DNA of 64,000 nucleotides from Shewanella psychrophila (GCF_002005305.1 NZ_CP014782.1:4774001-4838000); one strand, 5' to 3'; counted from the stretch's first letter, positions 17,687 to 27,672 are shown. The notes: generated by a model from the sequence alone, not told the origin. A program made the numbers and translations.

Positions 17687-18991
17687 TTACCTTCTAGACT
17701 TTCCGCTTGAATAAACGCGTTTCTTGGCTCGCTGCTTATGGGCATTTCGCCCCCCTTTTCTTGGGCTATCTACACTCTTAGTCAGATCAGGCTCAAAGCC
17801 TGCTAACCATTGCTGAGGAAGTCGCTTATCGAGCACGACTTCAACCTCTTCTAGCAGATGCTCATCTTCACGACAAAGTAAGGTGATTGCTACCCCCTTA
17901 TTACCGGCACGGCCCGTGCGGCCGATACGATGAACATAGTCTTCGGCTTTATAAGGCAGTTCATAGTTGACCACATAGTTAAGGTCGATAATATCGATCC
18001 CCCTTGCAGCAACATCGGTTGCCACCAACACGCGAACCTCACCATCCTTAAAGCCTTGCAGCACTTTTTCCCGTGCACCTTGAGAGAGATCGCCATGAAA
18101 AGCCTGAGCAGAAATTCCCGCCTTGCATAAGTTAGCGGCCAGCTTGTCGGCGGCCACCTTCTTGCGGCTAAAAATAAGTACCTGTTGTAACTCACCAGAC
18201 TCGATAAGATGAGTAACTAAGGCGAGTTTTCTGTCACTGTCGACGGCATAAACACGCTGCTCAATCTCGACAGCCGCGGCATTTCGCTCGCCCACCTCAA
18301 TAAGTTTAGGGTCACGTAACAATGATTGGCTTAAACCATAGAGTGATTCATCGAATGTGGCTGAAAACAACAAGGTTTGCCGTGTCTTAGGTAGCTGTTT
18401 AACTATGGCGTCTATCTCATCTTTAAAGCCCATATCCAACATACGGTCGGCTTCATCGAATACCAAAAACTCAAGTAAACTAAGGCTCATAGAACCACGC
18501 CTTAAGTGATCCAGCAAACGCCCAGGTGTTGCCACTAATATATCGACCCCGGACGCTAAGATCTGCGCCTGAGCATCTATACTGACACCGCCATACACCA
18601 GAGCTGATTTGAGCTGAGTCTGCTTAGCGTATTTTACAAAGCTGCCATGGACCTGAAGGGCAAGTTCACGGGTTGGCGTTAACACTAAAGCGCGAATAGC
18701 AGATTTGTCTGCAGAACTTTGCGTCTCAAGCTTCTGATCACTTTGCTCCTGTAAACAGAGCTTATGCAGAATTAGCTTATGTAAAATGGGCAGCGCAAAA
18801 GCGGCAGTTTTTCCCGAGCCTGTTTGGGCACCTGCCATGATATCTTCACCGGCTAAAATTGCTGGGATCGCTTGGATCTGAATAGGTGTCGGCTGGCTAT
18901 AGCCTAAATCAATCAAAACCTGCAGCAATTCAGATCTTAAGGATAAGGCTGAAAATCCTTGATTAGCAGCAGAGTTGGCGCGCTCAGACAT
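17687..18991 (-). CDS. DEAD-box ATP-dependent RNA helicase, RhlE-like
   Basis: A 434-residue RNA helicase with the Q motif (GYSQPTPIQIQAI, ~30-42), Walker A AQTGSGKT (55-62), PTRELALQV, TPGRLLDHL, DEAD, SAT and the C-terminal HRIGRTGRAG. After the two RecA-like domains comes a short basic tail ending RKGGRNAHKQRAKKRVYSSGKSRR-like, which probably helps RNA binding. This is typical of RhlE-type helicases acting in ribosome assembly or RNA decay, especially in the cold. ATG 18991 is the natural start. Confidence 0.88.
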   Translation of the reverse strand: MSERANSAANQGFSALSLRSELLQVLIDLGYSQPTPIQIQAIPAILAGEDIMAGAQTGSGKTAAFALPILHKLILHKLCLQEQSDQKLETQSSADKSAIRALVLTPTRELALQVHGSFVKYAKQTQLKSALVYGGVSIDAQAQILASGVDILVATPGRLLDHLRRGSMSLSLLEFLVFDEADRMLDMGFKDEIDAIVKQLPKTRQTLLFSATFDESLYGLSQSLLRDPKLIEVGERNAAAVEIEQRVYAVDSDRKLALVTHLIESGELQQVLIFSRKKVAADKLAANLCKAGISAQAFHGDLSQGAREKVLQGFKDGEVRVLVATDVAARGIDIIDLNYVVNYELPYKAEDYVHRIGRTGRAGNKGVAITLLCREDEHLLEEVEVVLDKRLPQQWLAGFEPDLTKSVDSPRKGGRNAHKQRAKKRVYSSGKSRR

Positions 18992-19090
18992 AGGGGAAAT
19001 ACCTAGATTAAAACAGGAAAGAAACTCGCGCGAATTGTACCACTGTTTTATCTAGAATAAAGATTCAAACTACACCGACTCTAAACAGAG

Positions 19091-19588
19091 TTATTTTTCA
19101 GTAAGTATTTTTTTCTTTTCCGTTTCAAATTCTTGCTGTGTTAACACACCTTTATCTAAAAGATATTTAATTTTAGTAAGGCGATCATATTTATCCGTAG
19201 AAGCTATACTTGTTTGAGCATTTTTTCTATCAACACAAACAAATATGATTTCTATACGAGGAAAGTTCCCTAAAATATATGGTGGTGAAGCAGTATGTTC
19301 TGAAACCGTTAGCATCATTTTATTAAGATCGATTTTTTGACAAAAACTATTAGCTCTTTGTGTCGCACTTCTTCTTATTCCTGATGTGCCACTAAAGCCT
19401 GTTGACGCTTGATGAAATACTCGATACCTCTCCCCTAATATTTCAGCTTCTGAAATATAAAAATCCTTTCCTTCAAATACAGCATCTTTAAAATGTGACT
19501 CACTTTCACTTTCTTTTTCTATCGGCGACATACTTGAACAAGCTGTTAGCAATAAGAATAGAGGAACCAAAAACTTAAACGTTGTCAT
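19091..19588 (-). CDS. Lipoprotein with C-terminal SHOCT-like motif
   Basis: A 165-residue protein. The lipobox LLLTACSS gives a lipidated cysteine at residue 17. The central part is unfamiliar. The last ~30 residues (RLTKIKYLLDKGVLTQQEFE) form the short helical SHOCT motif. The ATG at 19588 was chosen because AAGG lies six bases upstream; the ATG at 19624 lacks such a site. Function unknown; probably anchored in the inner or outer membrane facing the periplasm. Confidence 0.7.
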   Translation of the reverse strand: MTTFKFLVPLFLLLTACSSMSPIEKESESESHFKDAVFEGKDFYISEAEILGERYRVFHQASTGFSGTSGIRRSATQRANSFCQKIDLNKMMLTVSEHTASPPYILGNFPRIEIIFVCVDRKNAQTSIASTDKYDRLTKIKYLLDKGVLTQQEFETEKKKILTEK

Positions 19589-19768
19589 AAATACCTTATT
19601 AGATAGAGCGGAGCCATTAAACAATTTATTACCAAGTATTCTATCTTATTTTCAACATCCGCAAAGATCAAACCACAATAAAACCAAATAAATAAAAGAC
19701 TTAACTACATATTCATTCACCTTCAAGTATTAACTCGTTGTCTCCAAAGTCACCACTCAGCAAACGAC

Positions 19769-22700
19769 TTATTTTGCTTTCAGGTAAGCTCGAAGCGCTT
19801 CCACTGAATGTGTTAAAGTGCTGACCATTTGTTCATGTTGATTGGCTTGATATGGGGTTTTCTCCAGTGACTTACAAAGTTGAGACAGGGCTAACAGCCC
19901 CATGCTTGCGCTACTGCCCTTAAGGGCATGGAGCAACCTCGGGGTGTCTGCTGTGAGGGTTTGCAGTTCAGAGACTTGAGCCTGACTCGAGTCAATAAAC
20001 AGAGCTAGCATCTCAATCACAGCCTCTTGTCCCAGATATTCGATATCTTGATCGATCTGAGTCAGATCCAGCAGCTGAGATGTCTCAGCTATTGTTTCTA
20101 CTTTATCTTCATCTTTGATTTCAGTGAACGTCTCTTCGACACTGTCTTCGTCTTGGTCTTGGTCTTCGTCTTGGTCTTGGTCTTCAATAGCAGCCTCGCT
20201 CGCTAGGCCTATCCAAGCTGCTAAAGATTGCATATTGAGAGGCTTGCCTAACACGATATCAAAGCCTGCCTGCTGATAATGGGAGATATCATCGGCTTGA
20301 AGCTGTGCGGTAAATGCGGCAATAGGCACTCGATAATCGGCCCTGAGATTCGCTTTATACTTAACCGCTCTTAAATCACTGACGAGCTCGAAACCCGAGC
20401 CATCCCCCAATTGAATATCCAACATAATGGCATCAAATTCGCCAGCACTATCAACATTGTAAATTCGGCGTGCCTGTTCGCAGCTGCTCGCCAAAACAGA
20501 CTCGTGACCTAAGTGGGCAAGAAATCCTTGAGCAACCATGGCATTGACCTTATTATCCTCAACAACTAAGACCCGTTTCTTCGCCACATTTTCCAGATCC
20601 TGAGCCCCACTATCACTGACTCTCTGACACTCTATCAATGGCAAACTAAAGCCAAAACGGCTGCCACGGCCCGGCTGACTCTTAACCCAGAGAGAATCCA
20701 TTTGGGCTTGAACAGCCCTCTCTTGTGGACTCTTTTGTGACTTATCTTGTAACGCATCATTTGAAACTTCATATGAAGTAGACGTTTGTTTCATCAAGTC
20801 CACCAGCTCTTTACTGATAGCCAGCCCCAAACCGGTTCCTCTGGAACGCCCTTTATTGAGCTGAGCGCTATAGGCCTTAAACAAGTGCGGCATGGCATCA
20901 GCGCCGATGCCTAACCCCGTATCAATCACCTCGAAATGCAGCTCGGCTTCATCGAATGAGACTTTCAGTCTCACCTCTCCCTCAGGGGTAAACTTGATGC
21001 CATTACCAATAAGATTAAACAGCACTTGGCGAAGTTTGGGGCCATCTAAGCTGACCCATGCGGGTAAGTGCGGGCTCTCAAGTACTAGCTGCAAACCAGC
21101 GATACCAGCACCTGCGAGCATGATAGCGACCACCTCATCGACAAGTTCATTGATAGCCACAGGTCTGGTTTCGTTGGTGAGTTTACCTTGCTCTAATCTG
21201 GAAAAATCTAAGATATCGTTAAGTACGGTTTGCAACAGGGTGCCACTGTACTGGGACAAAGCCAACATCTGCTTCTGGGCAAGGGGCAGATTTGAGTGGC
21301 CGAGTAAGGTCAAGGTGCCCAGCAAGCCATTGAGGGGCGTGCGGATTTCATGGCTCATGGTGGCTAAAAACAGTGACTTGGCCTGACTCGCCTGCTCTGC
21401 CATCTCTCTGGCTTGAGCGTGGCCTCTAGCCTCTGCATCCAATTGCCTATTGGCGATGGCCAGCTCCTTAGTTCTCGCCTCGACGGTATTTTCCAACTCG
21501 GCCTTGTGCTGAGTGAGCTCGGCTGCAGTATCGAGCAACTGCACCTGCAGCTTTTGGTTGTGAGCCGTCTTCTGCTTAAATGCTTGAATCGCATTGGCCA
21601 TGGCAGCTAACTCATCATCACCATGAGAATTGAGACTCACATCTGTATCTCCCAAACTCAATCTGGATAGAGCATGAGTTGCCTCATTCAGCCGGACGGC
21701 GATACCTTTATAGATGACCCGATACATGACAAATAGAATCACCAATAACATCAAGACTCCCGTAGTCCAAAGACCGGTTTTTGCCCAGAAGAGCTGCTGT
21801 AGGTAATCTCCCCGAGCCAATTCGGCTTTGGTCTGTTGGCTGGCCATGGCAGCGTCTAAGGTTCGGTTCAAACCGCTTAATTTATCCGAGAGTAACCTCA
21901 GTTGCTTATCCTGAGCTCGTAGTAAGTGAACGTACTGTCTCTGAGCCGCCAAACCTTCCGCTACCCGGCGTAGTACCACTAGCTCCGCGTTTAGCTCATC
22001 TTCCCTAACGGGATCTCTTATCAAGCCCTTGAGTAACTCAAGCGCCATCAGATCTATTTGGGATCCACTCTTATTCAGATCCGGCAAGTTAACATGACCA
22101 GGAGGGTGACTCATTACCTGATAAGTTGACGGCAAGCTGATGGAGGGTTGTTGTGACATAGAGCTGAGTAGAGTAGCCAAGGCTGTCTCATACTCAGGCG
22201 ATTGCAGCAACTGCCCCACCAGAGCAATATTATGTATCACCTTGAGAGCACGATTGAGGCGCTCTTGAATATCTAAATCTTGCTCAATCACGGCGTCCAG
22301 CAGATGGGCACTTTTTACTTGGCCAGCAATTTGTGGATAGGCCAGACTCAACTTGGCCAAAATAGCCGAATTGACAACGGCCAGCTCGGCTTCAAGTAGT
22401 TCAGTGCTGTGACTAGCTGACTCAACCAAGGCCGTACCCACTCTGGATAAGTGCCCCGCCACTTCTAAACGCTTACCTACATGCTTACCTAAGCGGGAAA
22501 GTTCATGAATTATCTCTGATGCTGATAGCTCTAACCTGTGATCTTTCTGCACCCCGAGAGATTTAAGACTGGCAATGGAACCGAGTAAATGACTGCTATT
22601 AATCGACAGCATCCGACCAATAAACTGTCTTTGCGCCTCCTCCTCGACATTGCCTAGCGCCAATGCATTTTCAGCTAGTGCATTAGAAGATTGCACTAAG

Positions 22701-22876
22701 TTACGTGCAGCCTGTGATGCGGGAAGCGCTTCATCGTAGAGAAATTTATCCGCCAACTACACCCAGTAGAGACTCAAGCTGCCCACAGATACGAGTAACA
22801 TAAGCAAGAAGGCTAGCAAGCAGAAGGACAACATAAGACGTCCAACTAAACTCTTTCCCGATAGCGTGAAAGGCAT
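19769..22876 (-). pseudogene. torS: TorS hybrid sensor kinase, interrupted by an in-frame TAG at codon 40
   Basis: From ATG 22876 (AAGGA five bases upstream) the frame encodes MPFTLSGKSLVGRLMLSFC and a membrane helix (~14-36), then TAG at 22757-22759, then the rest of TorS: 1035 codons in all. Domains are a periplasmic sensor that works with TorT, a second membrane helix (~360-380), HAMP, HisKA with H509, HATPase, a receiver with D820 and an Hpt with H983. It should pass phosphate to TorR. Codon 41 is TTG, so restart would lose the first helix. A Gln codon CAG before the mutation is likely. Apart from this, no lesion is seen. An acidic DQDQDEDQDQDED repeat lies between receiver and Hpt. Confidence 0.88.
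20145..20190. repeat. Hexanucleotide microsatellite in torS linker
   Basis: Repeated GTCTTG/GTCTTC hexamers on the plus strand encode Asp-Gln/Asp-Glu dipeptides between the receiver and Hpt domains. The unit is six bases, so length changes would keep the frame. Confidence 0.8.
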
Positions 22877-22980
22877 CTTTTTCCTTAACCTGATACAATA
22901 AATTTAGACATTTTACTTTCGATGATGGCCTGGCAATAATGCTGCAACACGGCACGACTCTTATAGAGACTCAACTCACA

Positions 22981-24213
22981 ATGACCAGACTTCCAGCAAC
23001 CAAAGCCAGAGTTGCCAGCCTCATAGCAACTAGAATATCAAACAAAAGAAGCAACAGATGTGTGGCCACTCTAACAGGACTCATATTCTCCATTATGCTC
23101 TTCAGTTTGAGCGGCAATTTAGCCCACGCCAGCACAAAGTTTACACCATGGTCATTAGAGCAGCGTAGCCCCTTCAATGTCAAAGTCCAACAGGCTAAAA
23201 CACAAATATACCATCCTCTCAAGCACGCCAAACAAGCCTGGAAAATATGTACTCTGGTACCCCATCTCAAAGACGCCTACTGGATAGGCATAGATTATGG
23301 TCTGGTGCAGCATGCCAGAGCACTGAATATAACATTAGAACTCTTTGAGGCTGGCAGTTATTACGAAAAAGATAAGCAGCTCAGCCAGCTTTCCTACTGC
23401 ATGAATGGCGATTATGATGCCATATTGCTCGGCACTGTTGATCCTAAACTTCTCGCCTCTTTTCACCAGCCCCTCACTAAGCCCGTTATCGCTCTGGTTA
23501 ACAGAATAGACAACCACAAGGTGACGACCCGCATCGGTGTCAACTGGTACCAGATGGGCTGGTTTGCTGGCAATTTTATCAAGCAAGATGTTAATCAGGC
23601 TAAAGCTCAACAGGTAAGCGTTGCTTTGTTGACCGGGCCGGAAAAGCAAGGAGGTAGCGACTGGGTCGAGGAAGGGATCATGGCGGCTCTGCAACCAGCA
23701 TCTGTACCTAACTCGAAAAACAACAAGATCACCATATCCTCCATCCGTCATGCTGATAACAACCGTAACCTCTATCGAGATCAGCTTTACCACCTGCTAA
23801 AAGACCAGACACCGGATTATATCTTAGGGAGTGCAGTCGCTATCGAGGCGGCCGTTGGAGAGTTAGCCATCAAGCAGGCGCGCCATGACTCGAAGCTCTC
23901 TTCGCACTCAAAGCAAGAGCCTCTGCCAGCTTCTAAAATTAAACTAGTAAGCAGTTATCTGTCCCCCGCCGTACTCAGGGGCCTATTCAGAGGTCGAGTC
24001 GCGTTTAGCTCAGATGACTCAGTAGTGCTACAGGGTAAACTCGCAATAGATGTCGTCGTTCGAGAGCTTGAAGGCGCTAAGCCCTTTGGCGATATAGGTC
24101 CGGCGATTCAAGGCTTAGAGGGTAATGTGCTAAAGAAGCATAAGCTCGAAAATAGCCTAGCACCAGCAGAGTTTTATCCGAGATATAGGGTAGCGAGTGA
24201 AAAGAAGCTATAA
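22981..24213 (+). CDS. torT: TorT, periplasmic TMAO-sensing binding protein
   Basis: A periplasmic type I binding-protein-like fold that binds TMAO and works with TorS. From ATG 22981 it has a charged N-region, then a hydrophobic stretch (LTGLIFSIMLFSLSGNLAHAS) as signal peptide, and about 410 residues in all; E. coli TorT has 342. Family traits are WKICTLVPHLKDAYWIGIDYG near the mature start, MNGDYDAILLGTVDP, and a late RGRVAFSSDDSVVLQGKLA. No transporter genes adjoin. The ATG at 22939 is an alternative start. It is divergent from torS and convergent with torR. Confidence 0.85.
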   Translation: MTRLPATKARVASLIATRISNKRSNRCVATLTGLIFSIMLFSLSGNLAHASTKFTPWSLEQRSPFNVKVQQAKTQIYHPLKHAKQAWKICTLVPHLKDAYWIGIDYGLVQHARALNITLELFEAGSYYEKDKQLSQLSYCMNGDYDAILLGTVDPKLLASFHQPLTKPVIALVNRIDNHKVTTRIGVNWYQMGWFAGNFIKQDVNQAKAQQVSVALLTGPEKQGGSDWVEEGIMAALQPASVPNSKNNKITISSIRHADNNRNLYRDQLYHLLKDQTPDYILGSAVAIEAAVGELAIKQARHDSKLSSHSKQEPLPASKIKLVSSYLSPAVLRGLFRGRVAFSSDDSVVLQGKLAIDVVVRELEGAKPFGDIGPAIQGLEGNVLKKHKLENSLAPAEFYPRYRVASEKKL

Positions 24214-24343
24214 GCCTTAAGATCAAGATAGAGCAAAGAAATCCACGAAATGCGAGCCCAAGATTAAGAGCATAAGACCTCAAGCTACTGTTTAGCTTTC
24301 GACTTAAAACCTATCACTTTCCACTGTTCTTAGATTAAACATT

Positions 24344-25078
24344 TTAATCTTCTACTTTCGCCGAGAACAAATAACCTTCGCCATGGATAGTGGTAAACAA
24401 TTCAGGATTGAGTTTATTTCTCAATCTTCTGATGATCACATCTATGGTTCTGTCGTTGACATCTTGGTTTCTGTGACTGGTATTCTGCATCAGACGTTCA
24501 CGTGACAATACTTGCTGAGGATGTAATGCAAACGCGGCTAACAGTTCAAATTCTGCCTTGGTGAGTTTGATTATCTCGTCACCATGCTTAAGCTTGCGGC
24601 TGTTGAGTTCAAGAATATATCCATCGAAGGCAATCACATCATCGTTCTCATCAAGCTGCTCTATGACTGCTTGTTCAGCCTTCTTAACCAGGGATATCCG
24701 CCAGAGTAGATTCTTGACCCTGACTAACAACTCACGCAGTTCAAATGGCTTAGTCACGTAATCATCGGCGCCCATCTCTAAGCCAATTATCTTATCTATG
24801 GCCTCATCACGACCCGTCACTAATATAATACCAACATCTGAGCGACTACGTAGCTCTCTCGCCAGACTTAGCCCATCGACACCGGGAAGGTTGATATCTA
24901 ACATCACCAGATCTACGTGTTGGCGACCAAACTGGTACCACATCTGCTCACCATCTTCGGCTTCGAGTACACGGTAGCCCTCTTTCTCGAAGTATCCTTT
25001 AAGACGGGCTCTGATAACGGCTTCGTCATCGACAACTAATACGGTATGAGGTGTAGAGTGTGCAATTGAATTAGCCAT
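24344..25078 (-). CDS. torR: TorR, OmpR-family response regulator
   Basis: A 244-residue regulator: an N-terminal receiver with acidic pair D17/D18 and phospho-acceptor D61 (VMLDINLPG), then an OmpR-type winged helix (~150-240, RTIDVIIRRLRNKL). It should be phosphorylated by TorS and activate torECAD at the boxes near 10725. It is intact, unlike torS. It is divergent from a PilZ gene; candidate boxes in the gap suggest autoregulation. The frame ends with TAA, 130 bp from the torT end. Confidence 0.92.
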   Translation of the reverse strand: MANSIAHSTPHTVLVVDDEAVIRARLKGYFEKEGYRVLEAEDGEQMWYQFGRQHVDLVMLDINLPGVDGLSLARELRSRSDVGIILVTGRDEAIDKIIGLEMGADDYVTKPFELRELLVRVKNLLWRISLVKKAEQAVIEQLDENDDVIAFDGYILELNSRKLKHGDEIIKLTKAEFELLAAFALHPQQVLSRERLMQNTSHRNQDVNDRTIDVIIRRLRNKLNPELFTTIHGEGYLFSAKVED

Positions 25079-25152
25079 TATATCTAGAGCCGAAGGCTCA
25101 CTCCTGATAAAAAAGTGGGTCTTGAAAGCAAATTAACATTACTCACCTTACA

Positions 25153-25172
25153 TTATTCACATTTTTTCATAA
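25153..25172. promoter_or_regulatory. Candidate tandem TorR boxes upstream of torR
   Basis: Two adjacent decamers, TTATTCACAT (25153-25162) and TTTTTCATAA (25163-25172), each match the consensus CTGTTCATAT at seven of ten positions. Their location about 75-95 bp upstream of torR is compatible with autoregulation. In AT-rich DNA such matches are weak evidence. Confidence 0.3.
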
Positions 25173-25368
25173 TTGCATATAAGCAAAAGTGAAAATAGAG
25201 ACTTGAGTATTAGTTTCTTTGGTTCACTTGCTAATAAGCTCCTTATTTCTAATAACCCCCCGAGAACTTGTACACTCAATGTAAGTTGGCATATGCTTAT
25301 ACTAATGCCATGCTATAGCTGAACTAGAGCTAAAGTATTTATGCTTAAAGGTTAAAAAAGGAAGCGTT

Positions 25369-25737
25369 ATGGATGAGAAACGTAAATTTTCAAGGATCTT
25401 ATTTGCCACAGGTGCTCAGCTGACTCAGGCAGATAAGGCCTGGACGACCAAGATTCTCGATCTTAGTCTCAATGGTGCACTCGTTGATGAACCCGACTCC
25501 TTTACTGTAGATAGTTCGCCCATCATTCTCAGCTTCACGCTTCAGGGATCGGATATCGAGGTACAGATGGAAACCCGCCTTATCCATCAAAAGTCTGGCC
25601 ATCTCGGCCTCAGGTGTGAGCATATTGATGTGGATAGCATCAGTCACCTTCGCCGCATGATAGAACTCAATACCGGTGATTCATCTATGCTAAATCGTGA
25701 ACTTGAGCTATTTATTGCAGAACATGAAAGCTCCTAA
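25369..25737 (+). CDS. PilZ-domain cyclic di-GMP-binding protein
   Basis: A 122-residue single-domain PilZ protein. The cyclic di-GMP-binding signature is complete: RKFSR at residues 5-9 and DLSLNGA (~31-37). Small PilZ proteins act as adaptors that change motility or biofilm behaviour by protein contact; the partner cannot be told. The GGAAGCGTT site lies just before ATG 25369. A GGDEF-EAL gene and a second PilZ protein occur elsewhere in this window. Confidence 0.88.
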   Translation: MDEKRKFSRILFATGAQLTQADKAWTTKILDLSLNGALVDEPDSFTVDSSPIILSFTLQGSDIEVQMETRLIHQKSGHLGLRCEHIDVDSISHLRRMIELNTGDSSMLNRELELFIAEHESS

Positions 25738-25827
25738 CTGCTAGTTGTAGCCATGTTATGTTAAGGGTTCACCTGATAAACAATATGGCTGCCGGACGAA
25801 GTCGGCAGCACATTTAAATATCTGATG

Positions 25828-25931
25828 TTAGCCTTTAATTGCCGTCTCTAACGCCAAGGTCAGCATCTGATTAATGCTGGTTTGTCGCTCTAAAGTACTC
25901 ATTTCACTGCCCTTAACCACCAGCCCCTGCC
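25828..25931 (-). pseudogene. C-terminal remnant of a DeoD-like purine nucleoside phosphorylase
   Basis: The minus-strand frame ending at TAA 25828-25830 reads VVKGSEMSTLERQTSINQML and then TLALETAIKG. The intact DeoD in this window ends [20 protein letters not shown], so ERQT, the N-M pair and LE-AI align. Only about 34 residues remain; the upstream part is missing. The break point coincides with that of the neighbouring regulator remnant. Confidence 0.5.
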
Positions 25932-26316
25932 AATTTAATATTCAAGCCTGTGAACTCGTCGAAGCCAAAGTCCTCCCTATCAAGGTGATGACAGCAATAC
26001 TGCAGCTAGACGCTAAAGTCGGCATATGGATGAGCCAATCCCTCTCTAGCCGTTACCAGACTTGCATGACAATGAACCACTTCCTGCCCCCACTTATCTA
26101 CAACATAGTCTGTGATTGCAGCAACGCTGTATCGGTGCAAAACCCGCTGTTAGCTTCTCCCAGGTCTACAAAGAAGCCGAACGCTTCGGCTGTTCGGAGC
26201 GAGTCTACAGCCGAGTAGTGAATCAACTTATGGACATGGATCTTATCGAGAAACGAGATAACCAACTTCACGTGAAAGATATGGAAAAACTAGCCCAATT
26301 TCTTGAAATAAATTAG
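25919..26316 (+). pseudogene. Crp/Fnr-like regulator remnant, truncated and frameshifted
   Basis: The first part reads SPCQFNIQACELVEAKVLPI up to LPPLIYNIVCD in one frame. From about 26114 a different frame continues LQQRCIGAKPAVSFSQVYKE, with a helix-turn-helix-like FGCSERVYSRVVNQLMDMDL, and ends with TAG. The two halves look like the end of a cyclic-nucleotide-binding domain and a winged helix. The N-terminal half is absent and a one-base loss lies near 26115. Family assignment rests on layout and is moderate. Confidence 0.45.
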
Positions 26317-26470
26317 ACCTTAAGCTCCTGCTCAATTGAAGATTGAACACCATCTTCTTTCTATTTGATAATACAAGTTGCAGAGGCACTTGCTCAACCC
26401 CGCCCTCAGTGAATAAGCTTCAGCTATACTTGTAGCAAGGTTTCTTGCTATCAGGTTTGTACTGTCTAAG

Positions 26471-27487
26471 ATGAGCCCAGTGCGCTGTATAATTTACTGT
26501 ATATTCTATTGCTTACTGTTAAGTCTGTCTTTTACAGCTATAGCTGAAAATCTTAGATTTGCTTTGATCCCCAAGGAAATCAATAATCCATTTTTTGTAG
26601 CCACAGGCGAAGGCTGCAGAGTGGCAGCGGCCAAACTCGGTAATGTCGAATGCATATTTCGTGGTAGCAGCAACATAGATGTCAGAGCTCAGGATAAAAT
26701 CATTTCAGATCTGATTGAGGAGGGAGTTGATGGCATTGCAGTTTCTGTATCTCAGTCTGAGTTTCTAGCCAGTCATAGTATCCAAAAAGCGATAAAACGA
26801 GGCATCCCCATTATTACCTATGATGCTGACTTTGATCGTGAAACCTTAAACAAATATCAAAATCTACGACTTGCCTACGTGGGTTCAAACGATTTTGAAC
26901 TCGGTAAAGCCCTGGGCAAGCAGTTAATGCTGCACCGCCCTGATGGCGGCTCGGTAATAATACAAAGTGGACGACCAGACTCACCAAACCTCAAGCTCCG
27001 TGTAATGGGAGTACGCTCGGCGCTTTCAGGGAAATCATATATCCTCCCACCCGGTGAACGTTTAACAGGTGAAAATGGTTGGACAGAATTTAGCGAGCCG
27101 CTGTATAACCTAGGTCAATTCGATAACGCCTTAAGAGATCTAAAAACGGTCCTAGGCTCATACAAAAGTAGGCAAATAGACGCATTTATCGCCGTTGGCG
27201 GCTGGCCTCAGTTTATCGATGGCTACAGGGAGTTGGTGGAGCCATACAAGATGAGTCTCGAAAAAAAGGAGATAATTCTTCTCATAGCCGATACTGCCAA
27301 GATACAACTTGAATATCTACGAGAAAACCTTGCCCATGGAAACATAGGACAAAATCCGTTCGAGATGGGTAAACAAGCCATTTTTACCTTGCACAAAATA
27401 GTCACCAAGCAGGAGTACAAAAAGGAAATAAACATTCCACTCACCTACTGCACACCAGAAAACTACTCAACCTGTGTTAAGGAGTAG
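26471..27487 (+). CDS. Periplasmic (sugar-type) binding protein, orphan
   Basis: A 338-residue type I periplasmic binding protein. The signal peptide (CIIYCIFYCLLLSLSFTAIA) is followed by FALIPKEINNPFFVATGEGC, the typical start of sugar-binding proteins, then DGIAVSVSQ and GIPIITYDAD. No ABC permease or ATPase is near. A hybrid histidine kinase with a periplasmic sensor region lies about 1 kb downstream, so it may act as a ligand receptor for that kinase, as TorT does for TorS or LuxP for LuxQ. The ligand is unknown. It ends with TAG. Confidence 0.8.
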   Translation: MSPVRCIIYCIFYCLLLSLSFTAIAENLRFALIPKEINNPFFVATGEGCRVAAAKLGNVECIFRGSSNIDVRAQDKIISDLIEEGVDGIAVSVSQSEFLASHSIQKAIKRGIPIITYDADFDRETLNKYQNLRLAYVGSNDFELGKALGKQLMLHRPDGGSVIIQSGRPDSPNLKLRVMGVRSALSGKSYILPPGERLTGENGWTEFSEPLYNLGQFDNALRDLKTVLGSYKSRQIDAFIAVGGWPQFIDGYRELVEPYKMSLEKKEIILLIADTAKIQLEYLRENLAHGNIGQNPFEMGKQAIFTLHKIVTKQEYKKEINIPLTYCTPENYSTCVKE

Positions 27488-27672
27488 CTTCAGGTGAAGA
27501 TTAGCTACGAGCCCTTTATTACCTATTAGCTACAATCCTGTTATTAAATTGGGCTCTGTATTGAATAATGCCAACCCGAGAAGTTATCAGCCATAAATCT
27601 AAATAATGAAAGGTATTGAAAGTGCATAAACTGTCACCTTTAATTTACGACAGCAGCGATAAACTCTACAGC

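Noticed and set aside
20145..20190. Phase-variable switch in torS
   Set aside because: The repeat unit is six bases, so slippage would not change the reading frame.
11027..22876. Genome-wide reassignment of TAG to an amino acid
   Set aside because: TAG ends truB, serB, smp, the alpha/beta hydrolase, the isochorismatase and others in this window, often with proteins of normal family length, so TAG is read as stop.
26471..27487. Binding protein as part of an ABC sugar importer
   Set aside because: No permease or ATPase gene is nearby; the neighbouring kinase offers a better context.
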